Source: Corallium rubrum (taxonomy: Eukaryota > Cnidaria > Anthozoa > Scleralcyonacea > Coralliidae). Taken from it: a DNA stretch of 64,000 nucleotides. Under the pieces are notes generated by a model that was given only the letters and a program-made list of their open reading frames with translations, ran no database searches and was not told where the DNA came from. How positions within the stretch are numbered: the first letter of the stretch is position 1; the number at the start of each line of letters is the position of its first letter. Of the stretch, positions 1 through 11,238 are shown piece after piece. The position numbers were made by a program, and so were the translations under genes. Location: NCBI GenBank assembly GCA_964035015.1, contig OZ036008.1, forward strand, positions 2,330,876 through 2,394,875, given 5' to 3'.

Positions 1-597
1 GGAGATGCTTTTGACTTCTTTTTGTTTGGAATGTTCCAAGTACATGGCTTTGATGTGCATGGGATATTTTCTGACTGGATTTCAGTTAGACAGTTCTCCT
101 TATTTGAGTTGTCATCAAGTGACTCCAACATAAACAATGTAGCAGCCAGGTGGTTGCATCTACCATCAACCCCTGCAGGGCAATGACATGATGCTCGTTG
201 GATGCACGAACTACTATCAAGGACGATCTTCACTGTGTATACCCCCTTCTTCATAGATGGTAATACTTTACTCTTAACATAGAACATATCTCCCTCTTTC
301 TTCACAAATGCTTGCAGCACATGGCCTGATTTGAAAAAGTTGTAACCTTTGACAATGGGTTTTTCAGTTGACAACTGTCTCTTCAGTTCAACATCATCTA
401 TGAGATATTTCCAGATGTTAGCATACCTTATCCTTGGCAAAATAGAGAGGTCAGTGTTGAATCCTGCTGTTGGGAATGTGTCTTCAAGAGAAGGATGAGC
501 AACAAGACCAAGAGTTGCTTTCTTCTGAGCAAAATGAACACCACCATCAGGGTCCACAACTTTCCCTGCCAAACCATTGTTTATATAATCATTCACT
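1..597 (-). CDS. SWIM zinc-finger exon of a SAP-SWIM (YqaJ-associated family) protein, partial
   Basis: The minus strand is open from 597 to the window edge. The translation begins VNDYINNGLAGKVVDPDGG and reaches a SWIM zinc finger with the pattern CHCPAGVDGRCNHL (CxC...CxH), followed by CTWNIPNKKK just before the edge. This SWIM-plus-CTW-P arrangement is known from an animal multicopy family in which a YqaJ-like exonuclease domain follows; that domain would lie beyond base 1 and is not seen. The acceptor (TTTATAG) is at 598-599 and joins in frame to the SAP exon at 709-926: AG plus A makes Arg, restoring ELIQRVNDYI. Function is probably DNA or chromatin binding. Whether this is a host gene or transposon cargo cannot be told from the sequence. 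Confidence 0.7.
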
Positions 598-708
598 CTA
601 TAAATGCAATTAAAATTAGAATTATTGGAGTAAAATATTTGGTAGAAAATTAGGGTAAATTAGAATCTCACTACCACATCATTAATACAAAGGAAGCAGA
701 CAAAATAC

Positions 709-926
709 CTTTGAATCAGCTCAGGTTTTGTTCCAGTTATTCTTGCCTTACGACAAACAAGCCATCTTTTTAGTATCCCCACAGAGCACTGTTCCACGGG
801 TTTACACAATCTTGCTCCAGGAATATCATCCTCTACTAACACTATCTCATTTGCTTCGGCATTGGGTTCCAATGTAGTATTATTTGTAGGACAAATATCT
901 TCCAAGTTAGGTAAATTTTTCTCCAT
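709..926 (-). CDS. SAP-domain first coding exon of the SAP-SWIM protein
   Basis: The exon codes for about 72 residues from a Met at 926. It ends in a SAP-like helix-turn-helix, [20 protein letters not shown] followed by PELIQR. The donor AAG|GTATTT has its GT at 707-708, and the 110-bp intron (598-708) joins it in phase to the SWIM exon. SAP motifs bind DNA or chromatin. The open frame continues upstream into the inverted repeat of the neighbouring P-like element, but that extension is transposon sequence, because the element starts at 961 next to a target duplication. The Met at 926 is therefore the best start; the original upstream region was separated by the insertion. Confidence 0.65.
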
Positions 927-1594
927 ACTTCGTATTAATTGTAACTCTGTCAGATTCGACCATAGATATAGGAGACCTAGATTGCTGACTGTAATATAAT
1001 TTATAGCGCACGCGCGCGCCAACATGAGTAATCCAAGATGGCGGCTCAACCGGTCAAAAATCATAGACAGTGCATAGGAAAAACGATGTTTTTCGCATTT
1101 TACGTCCGCCCACTGTTTCCGATCCCGTTCGACCACCTTTTTTTGGGAAGAACTACCTATTGTGAAGGTCTTGGATGAAAATCGTACAATTTGAGTGGAA
1201 TTAACAACAAAATAATCGATCGTTAAATGTTGCCGAAACAGTCATATGGTCGGTTCAAGACGTTCGAGCGTTCCAACCTCTTAACTTAGTCAGTTTCTTG
1301 AGTCAGTCGTTGCCAAAAAGAAAAAGTTTTGTCAGCTTTGGCCTCTTGGATGATTTTCCTTCGCGGACAACTCAGTCGGAATAAACTTTTCCGAAACGAT
1401 GGATGAATATTTTGATGTGCAATAGCTCTTTAAGGTGATTAAGCTTGGTGATTCACATTGGGAATTTGAATTATAACAATGATCAGGCAAGGCTGACTGG
1501 CTGTTGTCAACTGCTACCAAAGCCTGGACACTTGATACAGACTGTAATTTTCTTTATTTTCTTATTTGGCCTTCTGTTGCTCGTTCTCCCTTAC

Positions 1595-1716
1595 AAATAT
1601 AATCATCTGGTTTAAAGTGTTTTTCACACAAGACTGAATATTTGGTTGGTGTCCAGTCTTTCCATTTCATTGCCATAATCCAACTTTTTAACAGGTCGGG
1701 ATTGCTTGAAGGAAAT
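1595..1716 (-). pseudogene. THAP domain, second exon (inverted relative to the first)
   Basis: The minus-strand exon starts after an acceptor (CTATTTAG) and reads FPSSNPDLLKSW, then WTPTKYSVLCEKHFKPDDY. These are the second half of a THAP zinc finger: the conserved W, the Cys-x2-His pair in CEKHF, and the preceding Pro. A donor GTAAGG lies at 1589-1594. Its phase is exactly what exon 1 at 2525-2604 needs (CAT AA|A TTT CCT gives HKFP), but exon 1 lies on the opposite strand. The two halves can no longer be spliced together, so the gene is broken by an inversion. Confidence 0.75.
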
Positions 1717-2467
1717 CTAAATAGTATGAAGGGTAAGATACTTCTTTGTTCACTGATGTGAACAAAGCTCAAAATTAAAGTGAAAGTTGTCTGTCTAAGG
1801 GACAGACCATTAGATATTTTTTGGGGGGATGGAAGATTTTGAAAAAATATCTTATAAAAAATATCGAAAAGACATATTCTACAGGGAGTGTACATATTGT
1901 ATAATGATTGTGTGCTTGTGTGAGTCAAGATTAAAAAATAAATCCATGCACCGCTTTTTGGCTAAAAAGAAATACTTGCACAGTCTGCTTGGGAGAGAAA
2001 AAAATTATTTCTCAGAGCAATTCTTCCACCCCCCCCTCCCCCTCACAAATCTAATGGTCTGCCCTAATAATTATTAATTAAGTTTTAAATTCCTAAAGAG
2101 GCTCGATAAGGGTTCTAAAAGGGTAAGGTTTGAACTCATTTAAGATTTTTAATAGTTGAAATAGAACTGTTTCTATACTGAAAAGAAGTAAAATTGATAG
2201 TGAAAATGAGTCAAATCCTTAGTCCCTTCTGGGACCTTCTCATTTTCTCATTAAAATGTATATAAAACAGCCTGTTGAAACATGCAGCAGCAATCAGGTG
2301 AAAGTTCTAGTTCTATATCTATGATTGGCAAACAAAAAAGCACGCGAAACTCACCTGGATTGTTTTACTTTGTATTTCTACTGTCTTTTGCGAGATTTTC
2401 TTAAGCGACGTTTGTTATATCAAAATATTTCAAAAGCTATAGCGCTGTTTATTTTACTCCTTCTTGG

Positions 2468-2475
2468 TATATAAA
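2468..2475 (+). promoter_or_regulatory. TATA box of the THAP exon-1 transcription unit
   Basis: TATATAAA lies about 50 bp upstream of the THAP start codon at 2525, a fitting distance for a short 5' leader. It suggests that the promoter and first exon moved together as one unit inside the transposon. Confidence 0.5.
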
Positions 2476-2524
2476 GCAAGAGGTGGTCTCTTCTAATAGA
2501 AAGTTTACTTTTCTATCGAAAAGT

Positions 2525-2604
2525 ATGCCTGAAGCGTGTTCAGCGTATAACTGTACGGCCAGACGTGGAGATTTAAAAGATGGTATTGGCTTGTCCTTTC
2601 ATAA
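2525..2604 (+). pseudogene. THAP domain, first exon
   Basis: The ATG at 2525 begins MPEACSAYNCTARRGD and the exon ends in LSFH, the canonical N-terminal half of a C2CH THAP domain (M-P-x2-C-x4-C...FH). The donor is CATAA|GTAAGT at 2604/2605. The matching second exon sits 0.8 kb to the left on the other strand (1595-1716), so the domain cannot be assembled from this copy. THAP domains are the DNA-binding modules of P transposases and of their host-domesticated relatives. Confidence 0.75.
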
Positions 2605-3582
2605 GTAAGTTTAGAAAACAAACACGTACACAATAGTCAATAGCATTGCATATATTAACATAATAGTTAAAGACTATAATAAGCTTTTTTATAGTATAAA
2701 AACAAGCTGTTTTTTTTAAATACTGTAATGTCTGTAATGACAACAATGGAGTTTTGTAGAGTATAAGTTAAGTTTACATTTTTAATAAAAGAATAAACTG
2801 AAAAGAACTTATCATTTTGATGTCTTTGTTTGTAGTCTACATGCAGATTGTAATAGTATAATATGCTTTAGAAAGCTAATTTTGGGTTAAATGTACTTGT
2901 TGAAGTAAAATTCTGTCTTTTAACGCAAAAAATGTATATAATACTTCGTGTTTAAAAGAAGCTAATTAGATAGTAAAATGTTCACTGGAGTTAATGCGTA
3001 GTGTATAACTATATTCTATAAAATAGTGAAAATTGCTGAGGACAGATCGCTATCTGTTTGTCCACTAACACGTAAGCTTTCCATCTCGTATCTTATACAG
3101 AACGTCCTAGAATCTTCCAACACCTCAAAACTAACCAAAACCTTTATTTTCGGCCAGAAATGTCTCGAACCGACCAAGTGACCGCAAGTGACTGTTTCGG
3201 CAACATTTAACGATCGATTATTTTGTTGTTAATTCCACTCAAATTGTACGATTTTCATCCAAGACCTTCACAATAGGTAGTTCTTCCCAAAAAAAGGTGG
3301 TCGAACGGGATCGGAAACAGTGGGCGGACGTAAAATGCGAAAAACATCGTTTTTCCTATGCACTGTCTATGATTTTTGACCGGTTGAGCCGCCATCTTGG
3401 ATTTTCAAATTTGGCGCGCCTTTTCAGCCGAGTCAGCAATCTAGGTCTCCTATATCTATGGATTCGACACGGCGTCCCCCCAAACGGTACCACAATGCAC
3501 GCCGCGCATCTAACTAGTAACCAGTCTTTTAAAAAATTCCTCATTTCCGAACTCGGCAATATGCTTTCCCTACCTTTCTTAC

Positions 3583-3970
3583 TTTCTCCAACGTTATTCA
3601 CAAACATATCCGCCGAAGACGCTCCCGGTGCTGTCTCGCGAAAATCTAAATATTTCACTTCTTTCTTGGAACGTTGATAGACAAGCATAAACCCACCGCC
3701 ACCTATCCCAGTAGAATGGGGATGAATAAGCCCAAGACAAAACATCGTTGCTATGGTAGCATCCATTGCTGTTCCATTCTCTTTCATTGCGTCGACCCCG
3801 ATCTTCGAGCAGATGTAGGCATCAGATGCCACCGCACCGTTTCTGTAGAATCCATCATCTTTCTCTTTAGTATCTTTGGATTTTGTTAGAAGGATACCGA
3901 TCAGAGCAGCAGCTATTATCACGAGAAAGAGTGCAACTACTAAAAGTGAAATTCCTTTTTTTCCAATCAT
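3583..3970 (-). CDS. gamma-glutamyltranspeptidase-like protein, first coding exon (partial)
   Basis: From Met 3970 the product begins with a short basic segment and a hydrophobic signal-anchor (about residues 8-30), typical of type II membrane gamma-glutamyltranspeptidases, which cleave extracellular glutathione. It continues with GAVASD, then DAMKENGTAMDATIATMFCL and GLIHPHSTGIGGGGFMLVY. This is the conserved N-terminal region of the large subunit, including the His-Ser-x-Gly-Ile-Gly-Gly-Gly block. The exon ends at a GTAAGAAAG donor (GT at 3581-3582) after FVNNVGE. The catalytic Thr and the small subunit are not in the window; downstream exons would lie left of base 1 or have been lost. The P-like element sits 120 bp into the intron. 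Satellite DNA begins only about 75 bp upstream of the start codon, so the promoter is unclear. Confidence 0.75.
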
Positions 3971-4042
3971 GATTCCTTTCTCTATTTAGCTGTTCGAGAA
4001 ATATGACATCTAAATAAATAATTGAATTGTTTTCATTTCTAA

Positions 4043-5127
4043 TGTAATGTAATGCAATGCAATGCAATGCAATGCAATGCAATGCAATGCAATGCAATGC
4101 AATGCTATGCTATGCTATGCTATGCTATGCAATGCAATGCAATGCAATGCAATGCAACGTAACGCAACGCAACGCAACGCAACGCAACGCAACGCAACGC
4201 AACGCAACGCAACGCAACGCAACGCAACGCAACGCAACGCAACACAACGCGCAATGTAATGCAATGCAATGTTATGTAATATAACGTAACGTAATGTAAT
4301 GTAATGCAATGTAATGTAATGCAATGCAAAGCAATGCACTGCAATGTTATGTAATATAGCGTAACGTAATGTAATGCAATGCAATGTAATGTAATGCAAT
4401 GCAATGTAATGTAATGCAATGCAATGTAATGTAATGCAATGCAATGTAATGTAATGCAATGCAATGTAATGTAACACAACGCAACGCAACGCGCAACGCA
4501 ATGTAATGTAATGTAATGCAATGTAATACAATGCAATGTTATGTAATATAACGTAACGTAATGTATTGTAATGTAATGCAATGTAATGTTATGCAACGCA
4601 ACGCAACGCAAAGCGCAACGCATTGTAATGTAATGCAATGCAATGTAACACAACGCAACGCAACGCGCAACGCAATGTAATGTAATGTAATGTAATGTAA
4701 TGTGATGTAATGTAATGTAATGTAATGTAATGTAATGTAATGTAATGTAATGTAATGTAATGTAATGTAATGTAATGTAATGTCATGTAATGTAATGTAA
4801 TGTAATGTAATGTAATGTAATGTAATGTAATGTAATGCAATGCAATGTTATGTTATGTAATATAACGTAATGTAATGTAATGTAATGTAACGTAATGTAA
4901 CGTAATGTAACGTAATGTAACGTAATGTAACGTAATGTAACGTAATGTAACGTAATGTAACGTAATGTAACGTAATGTAACGTAATGTAACGTAATGTAA
5001 CGTAATGTAACGTAATGTAACGTAATGTAACGTAATGTAACGTAATGCAATGTAACGCAATGTAATGCAATGCAATGCAATGCAATGCAATGTTATGTAA
5101 TATAACGTAATGTAATGTAATGTAATG
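4043..5127. repeat. Pentanucleotide satellite (AATGC / AACGC / AATGT / AACGT)n
   Basis: About 1.1 kb of 5-bp units that differ mostly by C/T transitions at two positions and are arranged in blocks: AATGC near 4045-4155, AACGC near 4160-4250, mixed blocks to 4680, AATGT to 4840, then a higher-order 10-bp AATGT-AACGT block near 4880-5045. Long frames of alternating residues on both strands are by-products. Confidence 0.97.
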
Positions 5128-5631
5128 GCACAAGTTACGATTCGATTATTTTTAAATTCGATTATTTTCCGTAATTCTGAATTCAATAACCCCTAAGGAC
5201 TAAATAATGCATGAGTCGGACGATGAGCAAGCTGGAAGTAACAACATTGAAAGCGACGAGTCTATGTCACACACTCGAAGTCAGACTATAAGTATACGTA
5301 TCTGATGTAAGGGGCAATGTTGTTTCAAAAAGCCATATAATAAACTTCTTGTTAACCTCGTCCTCTTGGTCATTCCGGGGAAATAATATCAGACCTCGGC
5401 CTTTCATGTCAAGACTTCGGTCTGATATTTCCCGTGATGACCGCGCTCTCGCGGTTAATAAGAAGTTAGTAATTACTCTAATACGTGATTTTATATGCAT
5501 TTGGTTAGAACTGTCAGTGTTTCGTTCCCTAAAATATCGGCTGTTCATGTGTAACGATTGCTTTTAATTACTTTTAATTTGTTTTTGCATGAACTAACGA
5601 TGTTTATATATAGTGCATAGCTAGTCAAGTA
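5128..5631. other. Unassigned spacer with a short dyad
   Basis: No supported gene. Around 5390-5445 a short imperfect dyad surrounds AGACTTCGGTCTGATATTTCCCG. A 93-residue minus-strand frame (5267-5548) contains FPRNDQEDEVNKKF and reads like decayed repeat sequence; I do not recognise a domain. Confidence 0.3.
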
Positions 5632-6442
5632 AACCACATGTATGTAAGTAGATGACCCCCCCCCCCCCCCCCCAATCCACCGACGCAAAGGAATGCCGCC
5701 TTTTTAATATTCGGCGTGACTCACGCATGACTCACGCATGACGAACGCCTGTGACATGATTGGGCAAGATTGGGATAATTATAGTATACATGAGGCTATA
5801 TAGGCCAGGAGCTAAAGTATAGTTGCTGCTTTTCCTAAAGTGTTTTACTTATCCATACGTAATGTCGTTGTTTGATATAGTTGCCGTGATGCCAAACACG
5901 AATACAGCAGAGCCTTCTTTTCTTCCTCTCTCCCAGCGAAGAAATAAGGAAAAGAACCCGCTCTGCTCGCAGGGTAATAAACTCTTGAACATGACCTGGG
6001 TTAGGCTAATGTTTCTGGTTTCTTTGCCTTGATGGAATACATTTTGAACAATATAGATGACAGACAAATTTCGGTGATGACTCCCCTTACTAAATAAACC
6101 AGCAATACGTTTACCGCTTCCTGAGATCGTCAAGAACAAGAAGACTTCACTTCGCCACATCAAGAAATTCATCCGAGTTAATGTTGGAAGGTATGCCTTC
6201 GTTTAGTTCAATGCCCGATATAGTCTTGATCATTTTTAAATACATGGGCTGCCACTGTCCATAGCACCAAATGATACGTTCGGGAGGAGGATTAATCGTA
6301 GTTTTCGTGTTTTCAAGAAAAGAATTCTGTTCCTCCGTTTGTCGCGTGAGTCATGCGTGCGTCACGCTGAATATTAATGAGGCGGCATCCCTTTGTTACG
6401 GTGGATGGGGGGTGGGGGGGGGTCGTCTACTTATGTATGTGG
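5632..6442. mobile_element. Inverted-repeat DNA element (about 0.8 kb, MITE-like)
   Basis: The left end (CCACATGTATGTAAGTAGATGA, then a poly-C run, then CACCGACGCAAAGG) and the right end (CCTTTGTTACGGTGG, a G-rich run, then GTCGTCTACTTATGTATGTGG) are inverted copies. The similarity continues inward through GCCGCC...AATATTC and the ACGCATGACTCACG motifs, about 120 bp per arm. The exact termini and target duplication are unclear. The interior has no recognisable transposase. Confidence 0.7.
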
Positions 6443-7009
6443 GTTGATCACAATTTTATTGTCTGCATTCCATGTAAATTATCGGGTTATCGCCTTTATT
6501 AGCCCCACCTTAGGTTTCAGAGTTGTATCCGACCGCGTTTTCCAGATGACTACTTTCTGCTATTATGTATATAGTATACTAACCAAGATATAACTAATGT
6601 TTGTATATTGTACTTGACAAAGAAGCATACGGATGTATAACCACGCAATTTGCAGCTTGCTCTTTTACAAGCCAATTAGAACTCATGACCGTCATTGAGC
6701 ACGGCTGACTTGCAGTGCTGAAAGGTGTGATACATGATATGTCATCAAAGCTACTGCTTTTCAGTGGTATACTACAAAACCCGGACTCGGACTCACTCAC
6801 AATCTTATAAATATCGTAATTAGTAAATCTTTAAACAAGACAAAATTTAAAAAACTGTAAATAAGAAATAAGAAACTGTGAAACAGATCCAACAACGTGT
6901 CGTCTGTTGCGTTTATATAAATATATATAAAGTGCAATTATATAGAAATATCTAATACTAATATAAATGAGCTTGTATACCGCGGAATTCTCGAAAATAT
7001 GTTTGAATC
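6443..7009. other. Unassigned spacer
   Basis: AT-rich sequence with only short frames; I see no domain, RNA gene or clear repeat. Confidence 0.3.
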
Positions 7010-7230
7010 AGGTTTAGTTTGGTTAGTCGTCCACTGGGCCGTTTTTACTCGGGCTATCTGTGGCAGACCGAATCTAGGTTTCGGCTGCGTTTCTTTTTCT
7101 TTTTGGGTGTCACGATTTTGCATTTCAGTTTCGTGAGGCATGTTGTAAGCTCTGCTCCTCTCGCTTTTGAATTTGGACAAAAAGTTGAACAGCTTTGCCT
7201 TTTGATCAAGGTGTTCTTTCACGTTGTCTG
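7010..7230 (-). mobile_element. LINE 3'-end fragment (minus strand)
   Basis: The minus strand encodes EHLDQKAKLFNFLSKFKSE, nearly identical to the C-terminal tail EHLDQKAKLFNFLSNSKSE of the LINE fragment at 42060-42550. It then runs into a non-coding stretch with CTAGGTTTCGGCT and GTGTCACGATTTTG, which recurs near 10220 and 41985. It is a short, rearranged piece of the same family. Confidence 0.6.
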
Positions 7231-7296
7231 ACTGACTTTGTAGTTTAATTAACAGTGATGTGGCTGAAAACTTTCTTGATCGTTCACTTGTGTGAA

Positions 7297-7300
<4 letters not shown>

Positions 7301-7368
<68 letters not shown>
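7301..7368. repeat. (TA)n microsatellite
   Basis: About 34 uninterrupted TA units, followed by GGGTCC. Confidence 0.97.
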
Positions 7369-7370
<2 letters not shown>

Positions 7371-7774
7371 GTCCTATATACCTATATGTATATTTTAAAA
7401 GCTTCATGCAAGCAGATACAGTCGCAATTCAGAACCTACACTTCACCAAGCCAGCTTGAGTTACGTTATTGTATATTTCATATCAAACAGAAAACCATGC
7501 ATGCAGGGTGTCAGTCTGTCAGGTTCTTCAGTATATATAAAAAGAATTTTATTAAACTATTTAATTTGTAGTACCAAGCCGAAAAGCAAAACCATATGCT
7601 AATCCCAATCGTAATTTGTATAGTAACACTGGTTTGATGTCAAATTTACAGAACGAAACGAGTCTATTTAGGTATGAAACGTTGGGCAATTTGACACTAT
7701 TGAATTAAAGGCTAACAATTGCAAGCGGAAATCGTGAATGCGTCTGGACGGTACAATTACTCAGGCTAGGTTTC
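7369..7774. other. Unassigned spacer
   Basis: No gene or repeat recognised between the TA and ATT microsatellites. Confidence 0.3.
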
Positions 7775-7777
7775 GCG

Positions 7778-7846
<69 letters not shown>

Positions 7847-7850
7847 GTCA

Positions 7851-7925
<75 letters not shown>
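7775..7925. repeat. (ATT)n microsatellite
   Basis: About 50 ATT units with one interruption (GTCATC near 7847-7852). It yields poly-Ile and poly-Tyr frames that are not genes. Confidence 0.97.
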
Positions 7926-7928
<3 letters not shown>

Positions 7929-9225
7929 GCATGACAAAATTACTACATTCTGATTGGTTGAGAGGAGTACAATTATTTTATTAATTGTACTGCTCCCAAG
8001 GCCCTGGGAACGATGTTGACAATAAAATTCAAAATGGCGGCCAATTTTGCAATGGAAAGTTTTCACATTTCCAACGACTTGTGGTACACTATGAACTAAA
8101 AATTCCATGTAAATATTTGGAAATGAATACGGAGAACACCCAGAGTGAAAATGTTTCTTGTCAAGTAATGAAATAAGATGTTTTTAAAGGCGTGGGTGAG
8201 TGTCGCCGTTTTTCAGTGCGCATGCGCGAGGTCTGCGAAGCTCGCAGCCAGTAAACCTCAGCCAGGTCAACAAGGAGTGTAATGGCGAAATATGGAGTTG
8301 CTTCACTAAAATCGCTATATTTCACAAACTAGTCGCCCGATCTTCATGCTACAACCAGTAGTGATTGAGAGAAGGTAATTGACAATATTTTTGCTGTTTA
8401 GAAGACATGAAAAACATCTGAAAGTGAAAATTTACGGAATTAAAACCGCCACAATATGGAGCCACTAAAGTATTTTTGTCGATTTTCCACTTGCCTTTAC
8501 GGCTTGAAAAAAAGAGTAGAAACTCTTTGAAAACATTTCAAACATTGAGTACAAAGATGAAATCACACGCATGTGTTATTATTTATTGAATTAGACGAGT
8601 AGCTCTGAACAACGAAGCAATTCTGTTAGGTGAATTTGGGGCAATTACACAGTGTGACACTCTTACACTGAAATTTGCTGACCAGTATTCCATATTAAAT
8701 CAAACTAGCAAGTGCCCACAGTCTACCGGCTTTTCAAAACTAAAGTTAATAGCTCTTCAATAATAGCTTTAATATTTTTATTAAGAAGTGTGGCTGTGAT
8801 TTTTATGTTTGTTTTGTTTTTTATTACAGTTGAATCATGCATATAGTATTTCTTCTTGAACTTGTTTAATATATTCATATCATGTCAGACCATTGATCTT
8901 CTTGAACTTGAAAGCAGTGTACTGAAATATATGCGATCAGTCCAAGATTGGGGTTGCTAAGCTCCTTTATAGTACATATTTTAGATCAAAACAAGGACTG
9001 GTGTATAATAAGAATTTCAATGGAGTATTGTGTTTATTGGATGGTCACTTGTAAATTATTTCTATAGTTTGATACTGTACTTTGATTTGTACTACAGTGT
9101 AAATTATTTTTTGCTATATAAAAATAAATATTTGGGATTGACTGTTTGTGATTGAATTGAGGTTGAATTCCTTCTTGAACTGCACCAGTGCAACAGCAAA
9201 TTTGCTCAGTTCTTTATTCTGTGCC
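7926..9225. other. Unassigned spacer
   Basis: AT-rich, without a supported gene. A small imperfect dyad around GTACAATTA (7968-7990) and a CCCAAGGCCCTGGGAACGA segment near 7995 resemble the ends of a dispersed repeat also seen at 21.4-21.8 kb. Confidence 0.3.
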
Positions 9226-10200
9226 CATGTTTTACGACCATCTGTCATATACGGCCACTTTTTCTGGCACGGACGATTTGTAGTTGAAATATACCTGCAA
9301 TGAGCGACCACATGCCTTACGCGACCAGCCAGCGACCGGTTTTTTGTGTCCCAAACAAGATATGTACCTGTTATGAGCGACCAACTCAACGTAAAACTGC
9401 CGAAATGTTAACGAAATACCCGTTTTTTCGTAGTAAACAAACGCGAATGCGACCACATGTGAAAACAAGAAACCGGAAGTGTTGCTCAATTGCCGTGTTA
9501 CCGCGTTTTAGTCTTGTTTTGCTTCTCTTTTGAGCATTATTTTATGAAAATCTGTGTGCATTTCTCCTGCCAAAGTTAAATACTTTTAGTTGATGTTTGA
9601 GAGTTAATACAATGACTGAACAATCCAAAACCATGAGTAATATTTGTTAACTTTAGACAAGTTGATCTTGACGATCGTTTACCGCGACAAGTTTGTATAT
9701 TTTTCTAACAACGGCTTTTTAACTTGGAAAGTGACAAAACTGAGTGTTCACATCTAAAAAATACTACTGGAAGATCGTAAATAAAGCCAAGAGCTTTTAA
9801 CAAGACCAAACCAACGCAAAAATTGAATCAAAAAACACAGCGCAAAAACTGAAGTGAACGACAGTACGAGACCATTTTGACGTGGAGAACACCGCTCTAA
9901 GGCGATGTCAAATTTCAAATCACAAATGTCAAATTTCTTTTATTTTAATATCCAATTAACATTAACAAATGAAGACTGCACTTCTTTGAAGTGTTCTTGC
10001 TTTTTCCATTTCCCTTGTAAATCTTTATAAATCACCATTATTTTCCAAACCTTGAAACAATGTTTATATAAAGAACCGCTGCGGGTCGCGGCGCTACCAA
10101 AATGGCTACTATGACGTTACATGACTGCCTGTCTGAACGACCACCTGTCCTTAACGACCACTTTTACGTGGCACCAGGGGTGGTCGCAAAACTCAGGTTT
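9226..10200. repeat. Dispersed repeat with ACGACCAC motifs
   Basis: Both edges carry degenerate direct copies of ACGACCA..TGTC...CACTTTT..TGGCAC (near 9233-9275 and 10130-10180). Further GCGACCA motifs lie near 9303, 9333 and 9375. No coding potential. It looks like the remains of a short repeat family; no target duplication was identified. Confidence 0.4.
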
Positions 10201-10379
10201 CACTTTACTCGGGCTACCGGTGGTAGACGAGATCTAGGTTTCGGCTCCGTTCATATTATTATTATTTTTTTGTCTATGTTTCGAATTGGCAATCATTACG
10301 TCATTCCGTCAGGCTTTGCGAAACTGATGCGTGCTAAAATGCTATATGTTCTTTCTTCAGTGGTCTGATCAAGTTGTTT

Positions 10380-11235
10380 GAAGTGGACTAGTGAAGTGTT
10401 CTTTCTTGGACATGTTCAGTGTGTTCACAGACGTAGTTATTGTTCAGCAATTTCGCTAGCAGGTATCTTGATCTTATATACGCTTACAATCGCCTGATTA
10501 AACATGATGTTGCTGTGTTGAATGTTGATATTTAACACCCGAAGGGACTCGACATATGAACGCTGTGTGGAAATACCTTAAATACAGGCAACAGTGTTTT
10601 GTGTATTGCGAATTGTGTTTTCTATCGGATAATTAGATAGTGCTTTGACTATTTTCAGTGACGAATGACGTTTAGACTTTATCAGTAATTTTTCTGACAA
10701 AGTTTGTCAGTGAAGACAGAATAGACGAAGTTATTAGTTATTACAGACGCGAAAAAATGCCGTGTTGACATCAGTATACCTAGGAAGTTTGACTTGAGGA
10801 CTAGAGACACAAACAACAAAGGGCCACAGTATATTAAAGAACATATCCGTGCTATTTACCTAGTAAGCGCTTTCTACTGTTTGTTGACATTGATCACGAC
10901 AGTATCTTTATATTTTTTCATATTAGTTATGTGCTTTATTACTAAACGAGTTTTATATTTATGTTGAGTAGGAAGCTTGTATACAAATGTATATTCTGTG
11001 TACCATGCATGTTGTTTTTACTGACTCGCTCGAGCGTTATAGAGACCTCTGCACTTTCCAGTAGCCTGAGTGAACACCTGAGTCCTGACCCAAGTGTCTT
11101 GTTTTTATTTTTTTGAGACGCGTTATTAGTCCTCCGCGCGGCCGCTGGCGATATTGACCAGTAAGCTTTGCGAAACTGAGGCATGTGACTATATGCATGT
11201 GACCAGTGCATGACTGCATGTGCCTTCTTTCTTTT
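10380..11235. repeat. Dispersed repeat family R (copy 1)
   Basis: Contains GTGTGTTCACAGACGTAG, ATCTTATATACGCTTACAATCGC, GACTCGACATATGAACGCTG and, near its end, a GTAGCCTGAGTGAACACCTG...GTGTCTTGTT block. The same order of blocks recurs at 23225-23665, a partial copy lies at 15040-15136, and the last block also appears near 42945. It is non-coding here and probably a LINE untranslated region or derived repeat. Confidence 0.5.
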
Positions 11236-11238
11236 CGA

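Larger units (their letters stand above)
961..3460. mobile_element. P-like DNA transposon (2.5 kb), 8-bp target duplication, THAP-bearing, non-autonomous
   Basis: The ends are inverted copies of CATAGATATAGGAGACC. Inverted similarity extends about 300 bp inward (roughly 961-1265 against 3165-3460). The 8-bp sequence GATTCGAC lies directly outside both ends (953-960 and 3461-3468), a perfect target duplication. An 8-bp duplication, a CA start and a THAP DNA-binding domain fit the P superfamily; hAT also makes 8-bp duplications and is the alternative. The interior encodes only the THAP exons and no RNase-H-like transposase core, so the copy is an internally deleted derivative. It interrupts the region between the SAP exon and the gamma-glutamyltranspeptidase exon. 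Confidence 0.8.

Noticed and set aside
660-1136. Extension of the SAP protein to [16 protein letters not shown]
   Set aside because: This part is the terminal repeat of the P-like element and occurs again inverted at 3297-3400; the element boundary is at 961.
4057-5186. Several long frames such as repeated MQCNA or ITLHY patterns
   Set aside because: They are translations of the pentanucleotide satellite on both strands; no codon structure.
7705-7953. Poly-Ile and poly-Tyr frames
   Set aside because: ATT microsatellite.
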